This document shows positions 27,457 through 35,983 of a DNA stretch of 64,000 nucleotides, in pieces. Numbering within the stretch: the stretch's first letter is position 1; the number at the start of each line of letters is the position of its first letter. Source of the stretch: Actinacidiphila sp. DG2A-62 (lineage in GTDB: Bacteria > Actinomycetota > Actinomycetes > Streptomycetales > Streptomycetaceae). The notes under the pieces are model-generated. The model saw only the letters and a list, made by a program, of their open reading frames with translations, had not been told where the DNA came from and ran no database searches. Made by a program: the position numbers and the translations under genes. The stretch is from assembly GCF_035825295.1 (NCBI RefSeq), contig NZ_JAYMGI010000002.1:4469001-4533000 (forward strand), read 5' to 3'.

Positions 27457-29133
27457 TCAGCCCGTCGGCAGCGGCAGCTCGAACCAGACGACCTTGCCGA
27501 CCGCCTCGCGGCTGGTGCCCCAGCGCCGCGACAGGTGCGAGACCAGGGCCAGCCCGCGCCCGGTCTCGTCGTCGCCGTCCGCCCGCTGCAACTGCGGCAG
27601 ATTGTGGTTGTCGTCGCTCACCTCGACCAGCAGTTTGCCGACCCGCATCATCCGCAGCTCCACCGCGTGCGACGCGGCCCGGATCGCATTGGTGACCAGC
27701 TCGCTCACCAGCAGCTCCGCGGTCTCCGCGAGCCGATCCAGCCTCCATGCGGCGAGCTGGCGGCGGGTCAGCCGGCGGGCCTCGGCCACCTCGGCCTGGT
27801 CCAGCCGCAGCGTCCAGCGGACCACGTCCTCGGGCGCGATGCCCTCGAACCGTGCGACCAGCAGCGCCACGTCGTCCGTACGGTCCTCGGAGTGCACCCG
27901 GGCGAGGATCTGCCCGCACACGTCCTCGGGGGTCTGCTCGGGCTCGATGACGTGCGAGCACAGGGCGGCGAGGCCGGCGTCTATGCCCTGGCCGCGCACC
28001 TCCACCAGGCCGTCCGTGCACAGCACCAGCCAGCTGCCGTCCGGCACCGGGATCTCCACGGTCTCGAACGGCACCCCGCCGACGCCGATCGGCGCGCCGC
28101 CGGGGATCTTCAGCAGCTCGCTGTGCCCGTCGTAGCCGGCCAGCACCGGCGGGATGTGGCCCGCGTTGGCCAGGGTCAGGGTCCGCTGGATCGGGTCGTA
28201 GACCGCGTAGACGCAGGTCGCCAGGTGCTCGGTGCCCAGGCGGTGGGCGAGGTTGTCCAGGTGGCGCAGCAGCTGGGCGGGCGGCAGGTCGAGCGCGGCC
28301 ATGGTGATCACCGCGGTGCGGAACTGGCCCATCACCGCCGCCGCCTGGAGGCCGTGGCCCATCACGTCGCCGACGATCAGCGCGACCCGGCCGCCGGGGA
28401 GCTGGATGGCGTCGAACCAGTCGCCGCCCACCTGTGCCTGCCGGTCGCCGGGCATGTAGTGGTGGGCGATCCGCACGCCCGGCAGCCGCGGCGGCCGGGT
28501 CGGCATCATCGAGCGCTGGAGCGTCGCCGCGGCGCGCGACTCCTGCCGGTGCAGCCGCGCGTTGTCGATGTGGACCGCGCCGCGGGCCGTCACCTCGGCG
28601 GCGGTCGCGGCGTCCCGCGGGTCGAACGGGCGGCGGTCGGGACCGCGGACGAACGCCACCCGGCCCAGCACGGTCCCGCGCGCGGTGAGCGGCGCGACGA
28701 TCAGCGAGTGGCCGGCCAGCAGCGGCCCGAGCGTCGGCACGCCGAGGTCGAGGGCGATGTCCGGGGCCAGCGCCGGGTCCACGACGGGCACCAGCACCGG
28801 TTCGCCGAGCGGCGGCACGATCCCGCCGGCCGGCAGCGTCAGCAGCTCCCCCTCCGGCAGCGCGGTCTCCCAGGCGTACGGCAGCTCCTGGCGGGCGATC
28901 GCCACCCGCCGGATCAGGACAGTGTCGCCCGGCTTGTCGTCCGTCGGCGGCTCGGTGTCGGAGAACAGCTGGTCCACCACGAGCACGGCGGCGAAGTCGG
29001 CGAAGCGGGGCACGGTCACCGCGCACAGCTCGCGGGCGGTGGTGTGCAGGTCCAGCGTCGAGCCGACGACCGCTCCGGTCCTGCGCAGCAGGTCGAGCTG
29101 CTCGTCCAGGGCGGTGCCGGTGGCGCGTATCAC
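27457..29133 (-). CDS. GAF-SpoIIE (PP2C) phosphatase with C-terminal HATPase
   Basis: 558 residues, soluble. A GAF-like domain (about 15-190; LDLHTTARELCAVTVPRFAD, SLIVAPLTARGTVLGRVAFV) precedes a SpoIIE/RsbU-type PP2C domain (about 200-415; VGGDWFDAIQLPGGRVALIV, GDVMGHGLQAAAVMGQFR, LVLCTDGLVEVRG). A histidine-kinase-like ATPase domain follows (about 425-550; LLVSELVTNAIRAA, GRGLALVSHLSRRWG). This architecture typically controls sigma-factor/anti-anti-sigma switches. The GTG start at 29133 overlaps the stop of the upstream PAS gene (GTGA). In many streptomycetes the PAS and phosphatase parts form one protein. Confidence 0.85.
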   Translation of the reverse strand: MIRATGTALDEQLDLLRRTGAVVGSTLDLHTTARELCAVTVPRFADFAAVLVVDQLFSDTEPPTDDKPGDTVLIRRVAIARQELPYAWETALPEGELLTLPAGGIVPPLGEPVLVPVVDPALAPDIALDLGVPTLGPLLAGHSLIVAPLTARGTVLGRVAFVRGPDRRPFDPRDAATAAEVTARGAVHIDNARLHRQESRAAATLQRSMMPTRPPRLPGVRIAHHYMPGDRQAQVGGDWFDAIQLPGGRVALIVGDVMGHGLQAAAVMGQFRTAVITMAALDLPPAQLLRHLDNLAHRLGTEHLATCVYAVYDPIQRTLTLANAGHIPPVLAGYDGHSELLKIPGGAPIGVGGVPFETVEIPVPDGSWLVLCTDGLVEVRGQGIDAGLAALCSHVIEPEQTPEDVCGQILARVHSEDRTDDVALLVARFEGIAPEDVVRWTLRLDQAEVAEARRLTRRQLAAWRLDRLAETAELLVSELVTNAIRAASHAVELRMMRVGKLLVEVSDDNHNLPQLQRADGDDETGRGLALVSHLSRRWGTSREAVGKVVWFELPLPTG

Positions 29134-31106
29134 CGGGGCCTGCGGGGGATCGGGGGAGCGGTGGGGGCGGTTGGGGCGGCGTGGGCGTTCGGACCGGCCG
29201 GGGCGGCGGGATCGGTCGCGCCCGCCGGGCTGGTCGCGTCGGCCGGACCGGTCGGGTCCGCCGGACCGCTTGCGCCGGCCGGACCGGTCGGCCGGTGCGG
29301 GGCGCCGGGGCCGTCGGGCAGCGGGGCGGCGCCGGGGAACTGCGGGCCGAGCGGCTTGAGGAAGGGCGTGACCTTCGGCGCGGGGACGGCGGTCAGCGCG
29401 GAGGCGCTGGACAGGTCGGCGGGAGCGGCGCCGGCGGCGCCGGGAGCGTGGCCGGGCGCGGTGGAAGGTGCGGTGGGCGCGGCGGGGGTGGTGGGCCCTG
29501 GCTGCGGGAGGTGCGGGAGGTGCGGGAGGTGCGGGAGGTGCGGGAGGTGCGCGGGGTGGCCGGGGCGGCCGTACGGGCTCGGCTGACCGTGTCCGCCGGG
29601 CTGCTCCGCCGGTCCCGCACCGAGGGGCGTGGCCGGGCGGGCGGTGTCCGGGGCGCCGGGTCCGGCGGGGGCGTCGGCCGCCGCCGAACCGTTGCCGGCG
29701 GGGGCCGCCGGGCCGGTGGGGGCCGTGGCCGCCGGGGCTGCGACGGTACGGCGGTCGGCGCGCGGGCCGGGCAGCAGCTCGCGGCGGGCGGCCCGCTCGG
29801 CGCGTTCGGCAGCGGCGGCGCGTACGTAGTCGTGGGGGACCACCGGCAGCCGGGTCCCGGCGTCGATCTCCAGCGCGGGGTGTCCCAGCGCGGCGATCCG
29901 GCTCACGATCCGGTCCTGGCGGCCCTGCCGGGCCCCGGGCAGGACGCCGCGGAGCCGTGCCGCCGCGGCGTACGCCCGCTCGGCCTCGGCGCTCCGCGCC
30001 CCCTGGACGGGCGACGGCGCGTGCTCCGGGCCCGGGACGGCGGACCGAGGGTCCGAGGCGGATCGGGGGTCCGAGGCCGCGCGGGGGTCCGAGGCCGCGC
30101 GGGGGTCCGAGGCCGCGCGGGGGTCCGAGGCCGCGCGGGGGTCCGAGGCCGCGCGGGGGTCCGAGGCCGCGCGGGGGTCCGGGGCCGGCCGGGAGCCGGG
30201 CGGGCGGTCGGGGTCGGCGGCGTCCGTGCGGGCGCCGCCGGGGGCGGTGGGCGCGGTGGGCGCGGTGGGCCGGTCGTGGTCCGCGGCGTGACCGGGCGCG
30301 GCCGGGGAGCCCGCGTCGGGGACCTGGCCGAGCACTGCGGCGACCGCGATGTCCTGGCGCTGCGGGCCCTCCGGGACGTACGGCAGCATCCGGCCGCCCA
30401 GCGCGATCCGCAGGCTGCCGGTGCGCAGCGGCTTGGCGTGCGCGGCGATCGCGAGCAGGCTGCTCCCGCCCGGCTCCACCAGGCGGTACGTCCACCAGAG
30501 GACGTCGCGCAGGGTGCCGTCGCGATCGGTGGCGGCGAGGGCGCCGGCCCACGCGGGGTCCGTCAGGTCGTCCAGCAGGTCCAGGGTGTCGTGGCGCGGC
30601 GCCCCCGAACGCCTCCCGCGCGCGCCCACCGGCTGCAGCGCGGTCAGCAGCCCCGACGCCCGCTGCCCGAAGACGTGCTCCCAGCGGTGCCCGAACAGCT
30701 CCTCCGCGCCCCGGTTCCAGTACGAGATCCGGCCGTCGGGGTCCACGCAGAGCACGGCGAGCCGCAGCACGGCGGCCACACCGGCGTCGGGCCTGCGGTC
30801 CATGGGCGGGCGGTCCTGGGGCCCGCCGTCCGCGGCGTCGGCCGTCGCGTGGTTGGTCGCGTGGTCGGTCGCGTCGTCGTGCCGCCGGGCCGGGTCCTCC
30901 CGGTCGTGGGCGGGGTGGGCCGCGGGGCGGCCGGAATCGCGCGCGGGCGCGTCCGCTGCGGCGTCGGGCGCCGCCGCCGGGAGTGCGGCTGTCGCCGCAG
31001 TGGGCCGGGCGTGCGCCTCCCGGGGTTCGCGCTGTTCCTTGCCGGTAGGACGGTCGGTGTGCGGATCGCTGTCGGTGGCCGAAAGGGGCCGGATGCTCTC
31101 GTCCAA
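29130..31106 (-). CDS. PAS-domain protein coupled to SpoIIE phosphatase
   Basis: 658 residues. A Thr/Ala-rich N-terminus is followed by a PAS-like fold (about 105-245) with VLCVDPDGRISYWNRGAEEL, FGHRWEHVFGQRASG and WWTYRLVEPGGSSLL, which may bind a ligand or cofactor. The remaining 400 residues are mostly disordered and carry several in-frame repeats (Ser-Asp-Pro-Arg-Ala-Ala and Leu-Pro-His units) around a short folded segment (DRIVSRIAALGHPALEIDAG). The start at 31106 is a TTG with only a weak GCAGG box, so it is uncertain. It ends in a GTGA overlap with the phosphatase. A sensory partner or the N-terminal half of a split protein is inferred. Confidence 0.65.
   Translation of the reverse strand: MDESIRPLSATDSDPHTDRPTGKEQREPREAHARPTAATAALPAAAPDAAADAPARDSGRPAAHPAHDREDPARRHDDATDHATNHATADAADGGPQDRPPMDRRPDAGVAAVLRLAVLCVDPDGRISYWNRGAEELFGHRWEHVFGQRASGLLTALQPVGARGRRSGAPRHDTLDLLDDLTDPAWAGALAATDRDGTLRDVLWWTYRLVEPGGSSLLAIAAHAKPLRTGSLRIALGGRMLPYVPEGPQRQDIAVAAVLGQVPDAGSPAAPGHAADHDRPTAPTAPTAPGGARTDAADPDRPPGSRPAPDPRAASDPRAASDPRAASDPRAASDPRAASDPRAASDPRSASDPRSAVPGPEHAPSPVQGARSAEAERAYAAAARLRGVLPGARQGRQDRIVSRIAALGHPALEIDAGTRLPVVPHDYVRAAAAERAERAARRELLPGPRADRRTVAAPAATAPTGPAAPAGNGSAAADAPAGPGAPDTARPATPLGAGPAEQPGGHGQPSPYGRPGHPAHLPHLPHLPHLPHLPQPGPTTPAAPTAPSTAPGHAPGAAGAAPADLSSASALTAVPAPKVTPFLKPLGPQFPGAAPLPDGPGAPHRPTGPAGASGPADPTGPADATSPAGATDPAAPAGPNAHAAPTAPTAPPIPRRPR
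29502..29546 (-). repeat. 9-bp tandem repeat encoding Leu-Pro-His units
   Basis: Five 9-bp units (gtgcgggag type) in a row within the disordered region of the PAS gene encode HLPHLPHLP. All units keep the frame. Confidence 0.85.
30047..30180 (-). repeat. 18-bp tandem repeat encoding Ser-Asp-Pro-Arg-Ala-Ala units
   Basis: Six exact 18-bp units (gggggtccgaggccgcgc) run from 30065 to 30172, with degenerate units on both sides. They encode repeated SDPRAA in the PAS protein linker. Confidence 0.9.
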
Positions 31107-31407
31107 CGTCGTGCACCTGCGGTTCGGCGCTGAATAGGGTCACGGGGTCCTGAACTCAAGGCAAGCACGAAACCATGGGCGGAGGCGACCGAATAGCCGG
31201 ATTGCCCCCCACTTGTGGGACGATGACGGGTCGTCCGCTGACGTGGCTTCAGGCCAGCGCCGTACCGGGGCGGGAAAGCGCAGGGGGGCGGCGGACGCTG
31301 GGCGGGCGCGGTGGAAGGCACGGTGGAGGGCGCACCGGCGTACGTGGCGGTCCGCGGGACGACCGGCGCGGGACGGGCGGGCAGGACCCGCGCCGGATCA
31401 CCGGAGG

Positions 31408-31421
31408 GTTTCACGTGGAAC
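31408..31421. promoter_or_regulatory. parS-like ParB binding site
   Basis: GTTTCACGTGGAAC matches the conserved 14-bp parS core GTTTCACGTGAAAC at 13 of 14 positions. It lies in the 382-bp gene-free gap between the PAS gene (leftward) and the J-domain gene (rightward). Streptomycetes carry many parS sites around oriC. I saw nothing else in this gap apart from GC-rich spacer. Confidence 0.7.
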
Positions 31422-31488
31422 ATTCGCCTCCCCGGGCACAGAGCGGACGCCCGGCCATGATCGGGCGTGCAGGGCCTAGGCTGTCCGG

Positions 31489-32664
31489 GTGACGAACACC
31501 TCCGGAGCCCAATCGTCCACCGCCTCGTCCACCACCCCTTCGTCCGCATCAGCCGACTCGACCGGGCCGACCGGGCCGGCCGCGTCCGCCGCCGGGGGCG
31601 TCGGCGGCGGGGAGGACCGCCTTGCCAAGGCCGTGCGGGCGGCCGAGCAGGCACTGATCGAGTTCGAGATCGCGGTGGAGACCTTCCGGGTCGAGGTGGA
31701 GAACTTCTCCCGGCTCCACCACCAGCGCCTCGGCCCGATGTACGCGCGCCTGGACGAGCTGGACGCGCTGATCGCCGAGGCGGTCGCCGCGCACAGCGGG
31801 GACCGGCAGGACATCGAGCGGGCCTGGGAGGCGCGGGCGCTCGTCATGCCGATGCCGGGGGTCGAGGAGCTGTTCGGCGGCATGCTGGGCGCCGACGGGG
31901 TGCGACCGGTGGAGGACCCCAACCCGCCGCGCCGGGTGCGGCCGGGCCGGGAGGCGCAGCGGCTGTTCCGCGAGCTGGCCCGCAAGGCGCATCCGGACCT
32001 CGCGCAGGACGACGCGGAGAAGGAGCGCAGGAGCGCCTTCATCGCCCGGGTCAACGAGGCGTACGCCTACGCCGACGAGGACGCCCTGCGCGCCCTGTCG
32101 CAGGAGTGGGACGCCGGTCCGGTGCCGGAGGAGGCGCCGCCGAGCGAGGCCGAGGTGCTCTACGCCCGGCTGGAGTGGCTCGCCGAGCGCAAGGAGAAGC
32201 TGGCCGCGCAGGCGGTCGAACTGGACCAGAGCGCCATCGGCCAGATGATGAAGCTGGCCCCCGACGATCCCGACGCCCTGCTCAACGAGATCGCCGAGCA
32301 GCTGCTCACCCAGGTCGCGCAGCGAGAGGCCCGCCTGGAGGAGCTGGTCCGCAAGCCCCCCGGCCGCGCCGAGCGCCGCCGCGCCGCGGCGGCAGCAGCC
32401 GCGTCCGGCGCGTCCGGCGCGTCCGCCGCCGGGCCGGGAGCGGCGTCCCCGGCCGGTGGATCCGACGCCCAGCGGGTGGAGGCTGCGGGTGCGGCCGAAC
32501 CGGGCCGGGTGGAAGCGGCGGGTACGGCCCATGCCGAGCGGGTGGAGGCGGCGGGTGCGGCCGAGCCCGGCCGGGTGGAGGCCGCCGGTGCCGCCGATTC
32601 CAGCCGGGCGGACGCGGAGACCGGTGGGTCCGACGGTACGGAGCCCGGTAGCGCGGAAGGCTGA
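31489..32664 (+). CDS. J-domain (DnaJ-like) protein
   Basis: 391 residues, soluble. A Ser/Thr/Pro-rich N-terminus is followed by a long helical region (about 45-130; AEQALIEFEIAVETFRVEVE). A J domain (about 150-200) contains the HPD motif in RELARKAHPDLAQDDAEKER and NEAYAYADEDALRAL. Another helical segment follows, then a tail of Arg-Val-Glu-Ala-Ala-Gly repeats. It probably stimulates an Hsp70 (DnaK) ATPase; the client is unknown. The GTG at 31489 follows a weak ribosome-binding site. The C-terminal repeats come from a degenerate 30-bp tandem array (about 32460-32600). Confidence 0.85.
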   Translation: MTNTSGAQSSTASSTTPSSASADSTGPTGPAASAAGGVGGGEDRLAKAVRAAEQALIEFEIAVETFRVEVENFSRLHHQRLGPMYARLDELDALIAEAVAAHSGDRQDIERAWEARALVMPMPGVEELFGGMLGADGVRPVEDPNPPRRVRPGREAQRLFRELARKAHPDLAQDDAEKERRSAFIARVNEAYAYADEDALRALSQEWDAGPVPEEAPPSEAEVLYARLEWLAERKEKLAAQAVELDQSAIGQMMKLAPDDPDALLNEIAEQLLTQVAQREARLEELVRKPPGRAERRRAAAAAAASGASGASAAGPGAASPAGGSDAQRVEAAGAAEPGRVEAAGTAHAERVEAAGAAEPGRVEAAGAADSSRADAETGGSDGTEPGSAEG

Positions 32665-32773
32665 GGTAGCTTTTCGCGTTGAGCCGTTGAGCGGTCACGG
32701 CTTCCGGGCCCGGCCGCCACACCATCCGTAGGCGCGCCCGAACGGGCGCCCGTGCCCCAGGAGGCCGCGTCCG

Positions 32774-33103
32774 ATGTTCCACTCCCAGCTTCCCGCCGTC
32801 GACGTGTCCGACGTGCCCGCCGACGGCATCGTGCTGGACGTCCGCGAGAACGACGAGTGGGCCGCCGGTCACGCCGAGGGCGCGGTGCACATCCCCATGG
32901 GCGAGGTCGTCGCCCGTATCGCCGAGGTGCCGGACGGCGGCCGGGTGCACGTCGTCTGCCGGGTCGGCGGCCGGTCCGCGCAGGTCACCCAGTACCTCGT
33001 CGCCCAGGGAGTGGACGCCGTCAACGTCAACGGCGGCATGCTCGACTGGGAGGCCGCCGGCCGCCCGGTGGTCGCCGACGGCGGCGAGGGCTACGTCCTC
33101 TGA
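32774..33103 (+). CDS. Rhodanese-like domain protein
   Basis: 109 residues, one rhodanese domain. LDVRENDEWAAGHAEGAVHI is the substrate-side signature, the active-site Cys lies in VVCRVGGRSA, and the CH2 motif is GGMLDWEAAGRPV. It likely transfers sulfane sulfur to a thiol acceptor in the cytoplasm. It is a short stand-alone protein between the J-domain gene and the convergent paa operon. The ATG at 32774 is preceded by CAGGAGG. Confidence 0.92.
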   Translation: MFHSQLPAVDVSDVPADGIVLDVRENDEWAAGHAEGAVHIPMGEVVARIAEVPDGGRVHVVCRVGGRSAQVTQYLVAQGVDAVNVNGGMLDWEAAGRPVVADGGEGYVL

Positions 33104-33163
33104 CCGTCCGCGGCACCCGGGCGGAGCCCCTCGCACCGTGGCTCGCCCGGGATCTCACGCGGC

Positions 33164-34228
33164 TCACGCGTCGAAGTCGACCTCGACCACCGGCGTGACC
33201 GGGTGCGACTGGCAGGCCAGCACATAGCCCGCCTCGGTCTCCTCCGGCTCCAGCGCGAAGTTGCGGTCCATCCGCACCTCGCCGGCGACCAGCCGGGTGC
33301 GGCAGGTGCCGCACACCCCGCCCTTGCAGGCGTAGGGCGCGTCCGAGCGGTTGCGCAGCACGGTCTCCAGCACCGACTCGCCGCCGCGGGCGGCCCAGCT
33401 GCCGCTGCGGCCGTCGAGCGTGGCCTTCACCGTGCCGCCGCCGGATATCGCCGCGGCGGCGCCGGACGGGGTCGCCGGGACCTCGTCGACGTGGAAGATC
33501 TCCTGGTGGACCCGGGAGCGCGGCACGCCCAGGGTGCGCAGCGCGCGCTCCGCGGCGCCGACCAGCCCGAGCGGCCCGCACAGGAACCAGCCGTCCACCT
33601 CCGGCACCGGCAGCAGCGCCGGCAGCAGCGCGGTCAGCCGGTCGGCGTCCAGCCGTCCCGAGGGCAGCCCGGCCTGCTGCTCCTCCCGGGACAGCGCCGA
33701 GACCAGGTGCAACCGGTCGGGCCAGCGGTCCTTGAGGTCCGCCACCTCGTCGAGGAACATCGTCGACGCCGCGGTCCGGTCACTGCGCACCAGGCAGAAG
33801 CTCGCCCGGGGCTCGCGCGCCAGCACCGTGGCGATCTGGGAGAGCACCGGAGTGATGCCGCTGCCGCCGACCACCGCCGCGTACCGGCCCGGCCGGGGCT
33901 CCAGCACGAACCGCCCGGCCGGTGTCATCACGTCCAGCGTGTCCCCGGCGGCCAGTTCCTTCAGCGCGTAGGTGGAGAACTCGCCGTCCTCCACCAGCCG
34001 CACGCCCACCCGCAGCCGCCGCGGCCCGGCCTCGCCCGGCCCGGGAGCGGGGTCGCACAGCGAATACGTGCGCCGGATCTCGGCACCGCCCTCCCTGCGG
34101 CGGACGGCGATGTGCTGGCCGGGCGCGTAGTGGTAGGCCGCGCGCAGCTCCTCGGGCACCTCGAAGGAGATGGTCACCGCGTCGTCCGTGAGCGGCCGCA
34201 CCTCGGCCACCCGCAGCGGATGGAACAT
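33164..34228 (-). CDS. paaE: Phenylacetyl-CoA epoxidase reductase PaaE
   Basis: 354 residues. A ferredoxin-NADP reductase-like part binds FAD (RTYSLCDP) and NAD(P)H (VVGGSGITPVLSQI, WFLCGPLGLV). The C-terminal plant-type 2Fe-2S ferredoxin has Cys spacing CKGGVCGTC and a final Cys in VLACQSHP. It feeds electrons to the PaaABCD di-iron epoxidase that opens the aerobic phenylacetate pathway. Its ATG overlaps the paaD stop (ATGA). It is the last gene of the leftward paaABCDE operon. Confidence 0.95.
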   Translation of the reverse strand: MFHPLRVAEVRPLTDDAVTISFEVPEELRAAYHYAPGQHIAVRRREGGAEIRRTYSLCDPAPGPGEAGPRRLRVGVRLVEDGEFSTYALKELAAGDTLDVMTPAGRFVLEPRPGRYAAVVGGSGITPVLSQIATVLAREPRASFCLVRSDRTAASTMFLDEVADLKDRWPDRLHLVSALSREEQQAGLPSGRLDADRLTALLPALLPVPEVDGWFLCGPLGLVGAAERALRTLGVPRSRVHQEIFHVDEVPATPSGAAAAISGGGTVKATLDGRSGSWAARGGESVLETVLRNRSDAPYACKGGVCGTCRTRLVAGEVRMDRNFALEPEETEAGYVLACQSHPVTPVVEVDFDA

Positions 34229-34854
34229 CACACCTCCTTGAAGTGGTCGAACGGCTCGCGGCAGGACTCGCAGCGGCGCAGCGACGTGCACGCGGTGGAC
34301 GAGAAGCGGCTCAGCAGCCTGGTGTCGGTCGACCCGCAGTGCGGGCAGCGGATCGCGAGATCCACGGCCACCGGTCCCGGGCCGCCGGACCGGCCCGACG
34401 CGCCCGGTCCGCCCGCGCCCGGTCCGCCCGGTCCCGGTCCGCCCGGTCCCGGTCCGCCCGGTCCCGGTCCGCCGAGGGTCTGCGGCCGCGGCGGCGCCAC
34501 CCCGGCCTCGGCGAGCTTGCGGCGGCCCTCCGCGCTGATCGCGTCCGTCGTCCACGCGGGGGTCAGCACGGTGCGCACCGACACCTCAGCCATACCGGCC
34601 TCTTCGAGCACGCCGGTGATGTCGGAGGCCATCGCCTCCAGCGCCGGGCAGCCGGTCCAGGTCGGGGTCAGCTCCACCTGGACCCGGCCGGGCCCGGTGA
34701 CGCGTATGCCGCGCAGCACGCCCAGTTCGGCCAGCGAGATCATCGGCAGCTCGGGGTCGGGGACCTGTCCGGCCAGCCGCAGCAGCCTGCGCTCCAGCGG
34801 CGTCGGTTCGGCGGCCGGCGGCGTCGGGGGGAGGGTGGCGTCGGTGGTCACCAT
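34228..34854 (-). CDS. paaD: Phenylacetate degradation protein PaaD
   Basis: 208 residues. The N-terminal MIP18/DUF59 domain (VPDPELPMISLAELGVLRGI, ELTPTWTGCPALEAM) is followed by a flexible Gly/Pro-rich insert. A C-terminal zinc-ribbon-like part has IRCPHCGSTDTRLLS and RRCESCREPFDHFK. PaaD is thought to help maturation of the epoxidase iron centre. The ATG at 34854 overlaps the paaC end by 7 bp. The Gly-Pro insert comes from a 15-bp repeat (about 34420-34470) and makes this copy somewhat longer than usual. Confidence 0.94.
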   Translation of the reverse strand: MVTTDATLPPTPPAAEPTPLERRLLRLAGQVPDPELPMISLAELGVLRGIRVTGPGRVQVELTPTWTGCPALEAMASDITGVLEEAGMAEVSVRTVLTPAWTTDAISAEGRRKLAEAGVAPPRPQTLGGPGPGGPGPGGPGPGGPGAGGPGASGRSGGPGPVAVDLAIRCPHCGSTDTRLLSRFSSTACTSLRRCESCREPFDHFKEV

Positions 34855-35615
34855 GACGCCCCCGGGTGCGCCCGGTGCAGATACTGCATCTCGGCCAGCA
34901 GCCTGCCGAAGGACTCCGTGTGGACGCCCTGCCGCCCGGCGCCTGCCGCCCACGGGGTGTGGTCGGGGCCCTGCGGCACCGTCAGGGTGGCCCGGCCGAC
35001 GATGTCGGCGATCCGCCGCGCCCAGGGCTCGTGCAGGGCGGACAGGTCGACCGGGAGGCCGTCGAGCGGCTGGAACAACTCGCCCGTGTACCGCCACAGC
35101 CCGTCCAGGGCGCTCTGCATGCGGCGGTGGCTCTCCTCGGTGCCGTCACCCAGGCGCAGCGTCCACTGCTCGGCGTGGTCGCGGTGGTAGGCCACCTCGT
35201 GGACGGCCTTCGCCGCCAGTGCCGCGGTCGGTCCGCCGGCCCCGGCGAGCGCGGTGTACAGCAGCTCCTGGTACACCGCGACGTAGAGCTGGCGGGCGAT
35301 GGTCCGGGCGAAGTCGCCGTTCGGCTGCTCCACCAGCTGCACGTTCCGGAACTGGTGCTCCTCGCGGCCGAACGCCAGCGCGTCCTCGTCCCCGACCATC
35401 GACAGCAGCGTCCGGGCCTGGCCGAGCAGGTCGAGGGCGATGTTGGTGAGGGCGACGTCCTCCTCCAGCACGGGCGCGTTTCCGGCCCACTCCCCCAGCC
35501 GCTGGGCGAGCACCAGCGCGTCGTCGCCGAGCGCCAGCACGGCCGCCGCGACGGTGTCGTCGGGGTCCGCGGCGCCGGTCGCCGGCGGCGCGGACGGGAC
35601 CGATGGCGTGCTCAC
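34848..35615 (-). CDS. paaC: Phenylacetyl-CoA epoxidase subunit PaaC
   Basis: 255 residues, all-helical ferritin-like subunit. Family motifs include LGDDALVLAQRLGEWAGNAP, EDVALTNIALDLLGQARTLL, GREEHQFRNVQLVEQPNGDF and AVHEVAYHRDHAEQWTLRLG. PaaC is the structural partner of the catalytic PaaA. The GTG at 35615 overlaps the paaB stop (GTGA), which fixes the start; the frame is open further upstream within paaB. Confidence 0.95.
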   Translation of the reverse strand: MSTPSVPSAPPATGAADPDDTVAAAVLALGDDALVLAQRLGEWAGNAPVLEEDVALTNIALDLLGQARTLLSMVGDEDALAFGREEHQFRNVQLVEQPNGDFARTIARQLYVAVYQELLYTALAGAGGPTAALAAKAVHEVAYHRDHAEQWTLRLGDGTEESHRRMQSALDGLWRYTGELFQPLDGLPVDLSALHEPWARRIADIVGRATLTVPQGPDHTPWAAGAGRQGVHTESFGRLLAEMQYLHRAHPGASW

Positions 35616-35983
35616 AGGTGCTTCACCCCCTCCGGGATCTCGTAGAACGTCGGGTGCCGGTACGCCTTGTCGCCGGCCGGCTCGAAGAACGGGTCCTTCT
35701 CGTCGGGCGAGGAGGCGGTGATCGCGGCGGACGGCACCACCCAGATCGACACTCCCTCGGCCCTGCGGGTGTACAGGTCGCGGGCGTTGCGCAGCGCCAT
35801 GGCGGCGTCCGGGGCGTGCAGGCTCCCGGCGTGGCTGTGGCTCAGCCCGCGGCGGCTGCGGACGAAGACCTCCCACAGCGGCCACCCGCCGCCCGGCCCG
35901 CTCCGGCCGGAGCGCTCGCCGCCGGCCTGTTCGGCCCCGTCCTGCCCGCCGCCGGGCCGGGTGCCGCCGGACTCCCCGCTCAT
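35612..35983 (-). CDS. paaB: Phenylacetyl-CoA epoxidase subunit PaaB
   Basis: 123 residues. After a 30-residue Gly/Ser/Pro-rich N-terminal extension comes the compact PaaB domain: WPLWEVFVRSRRGLSHSHAG, SLHAPDAAMALRNARDLYTR, GVSIWVVPSAAITASSPDEK. PaaB bridges PaaAC heterodimers in the epoxidase complex. Start and stop overlap paaA and paaC by 4 bp each. Confidence 0.95.
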   Translation of the reverse strand: MSGESGGTRPGGGQDGAEQAGGERSGRSGPGGGWPLWEVFVRSRRGLSHSHAGSLHAPDAAMALRNARDLYTRRAEGVSIWVVPSAAITASSPDEKDPFFEPAGDKAYRHPTFYEIPEGVKHL

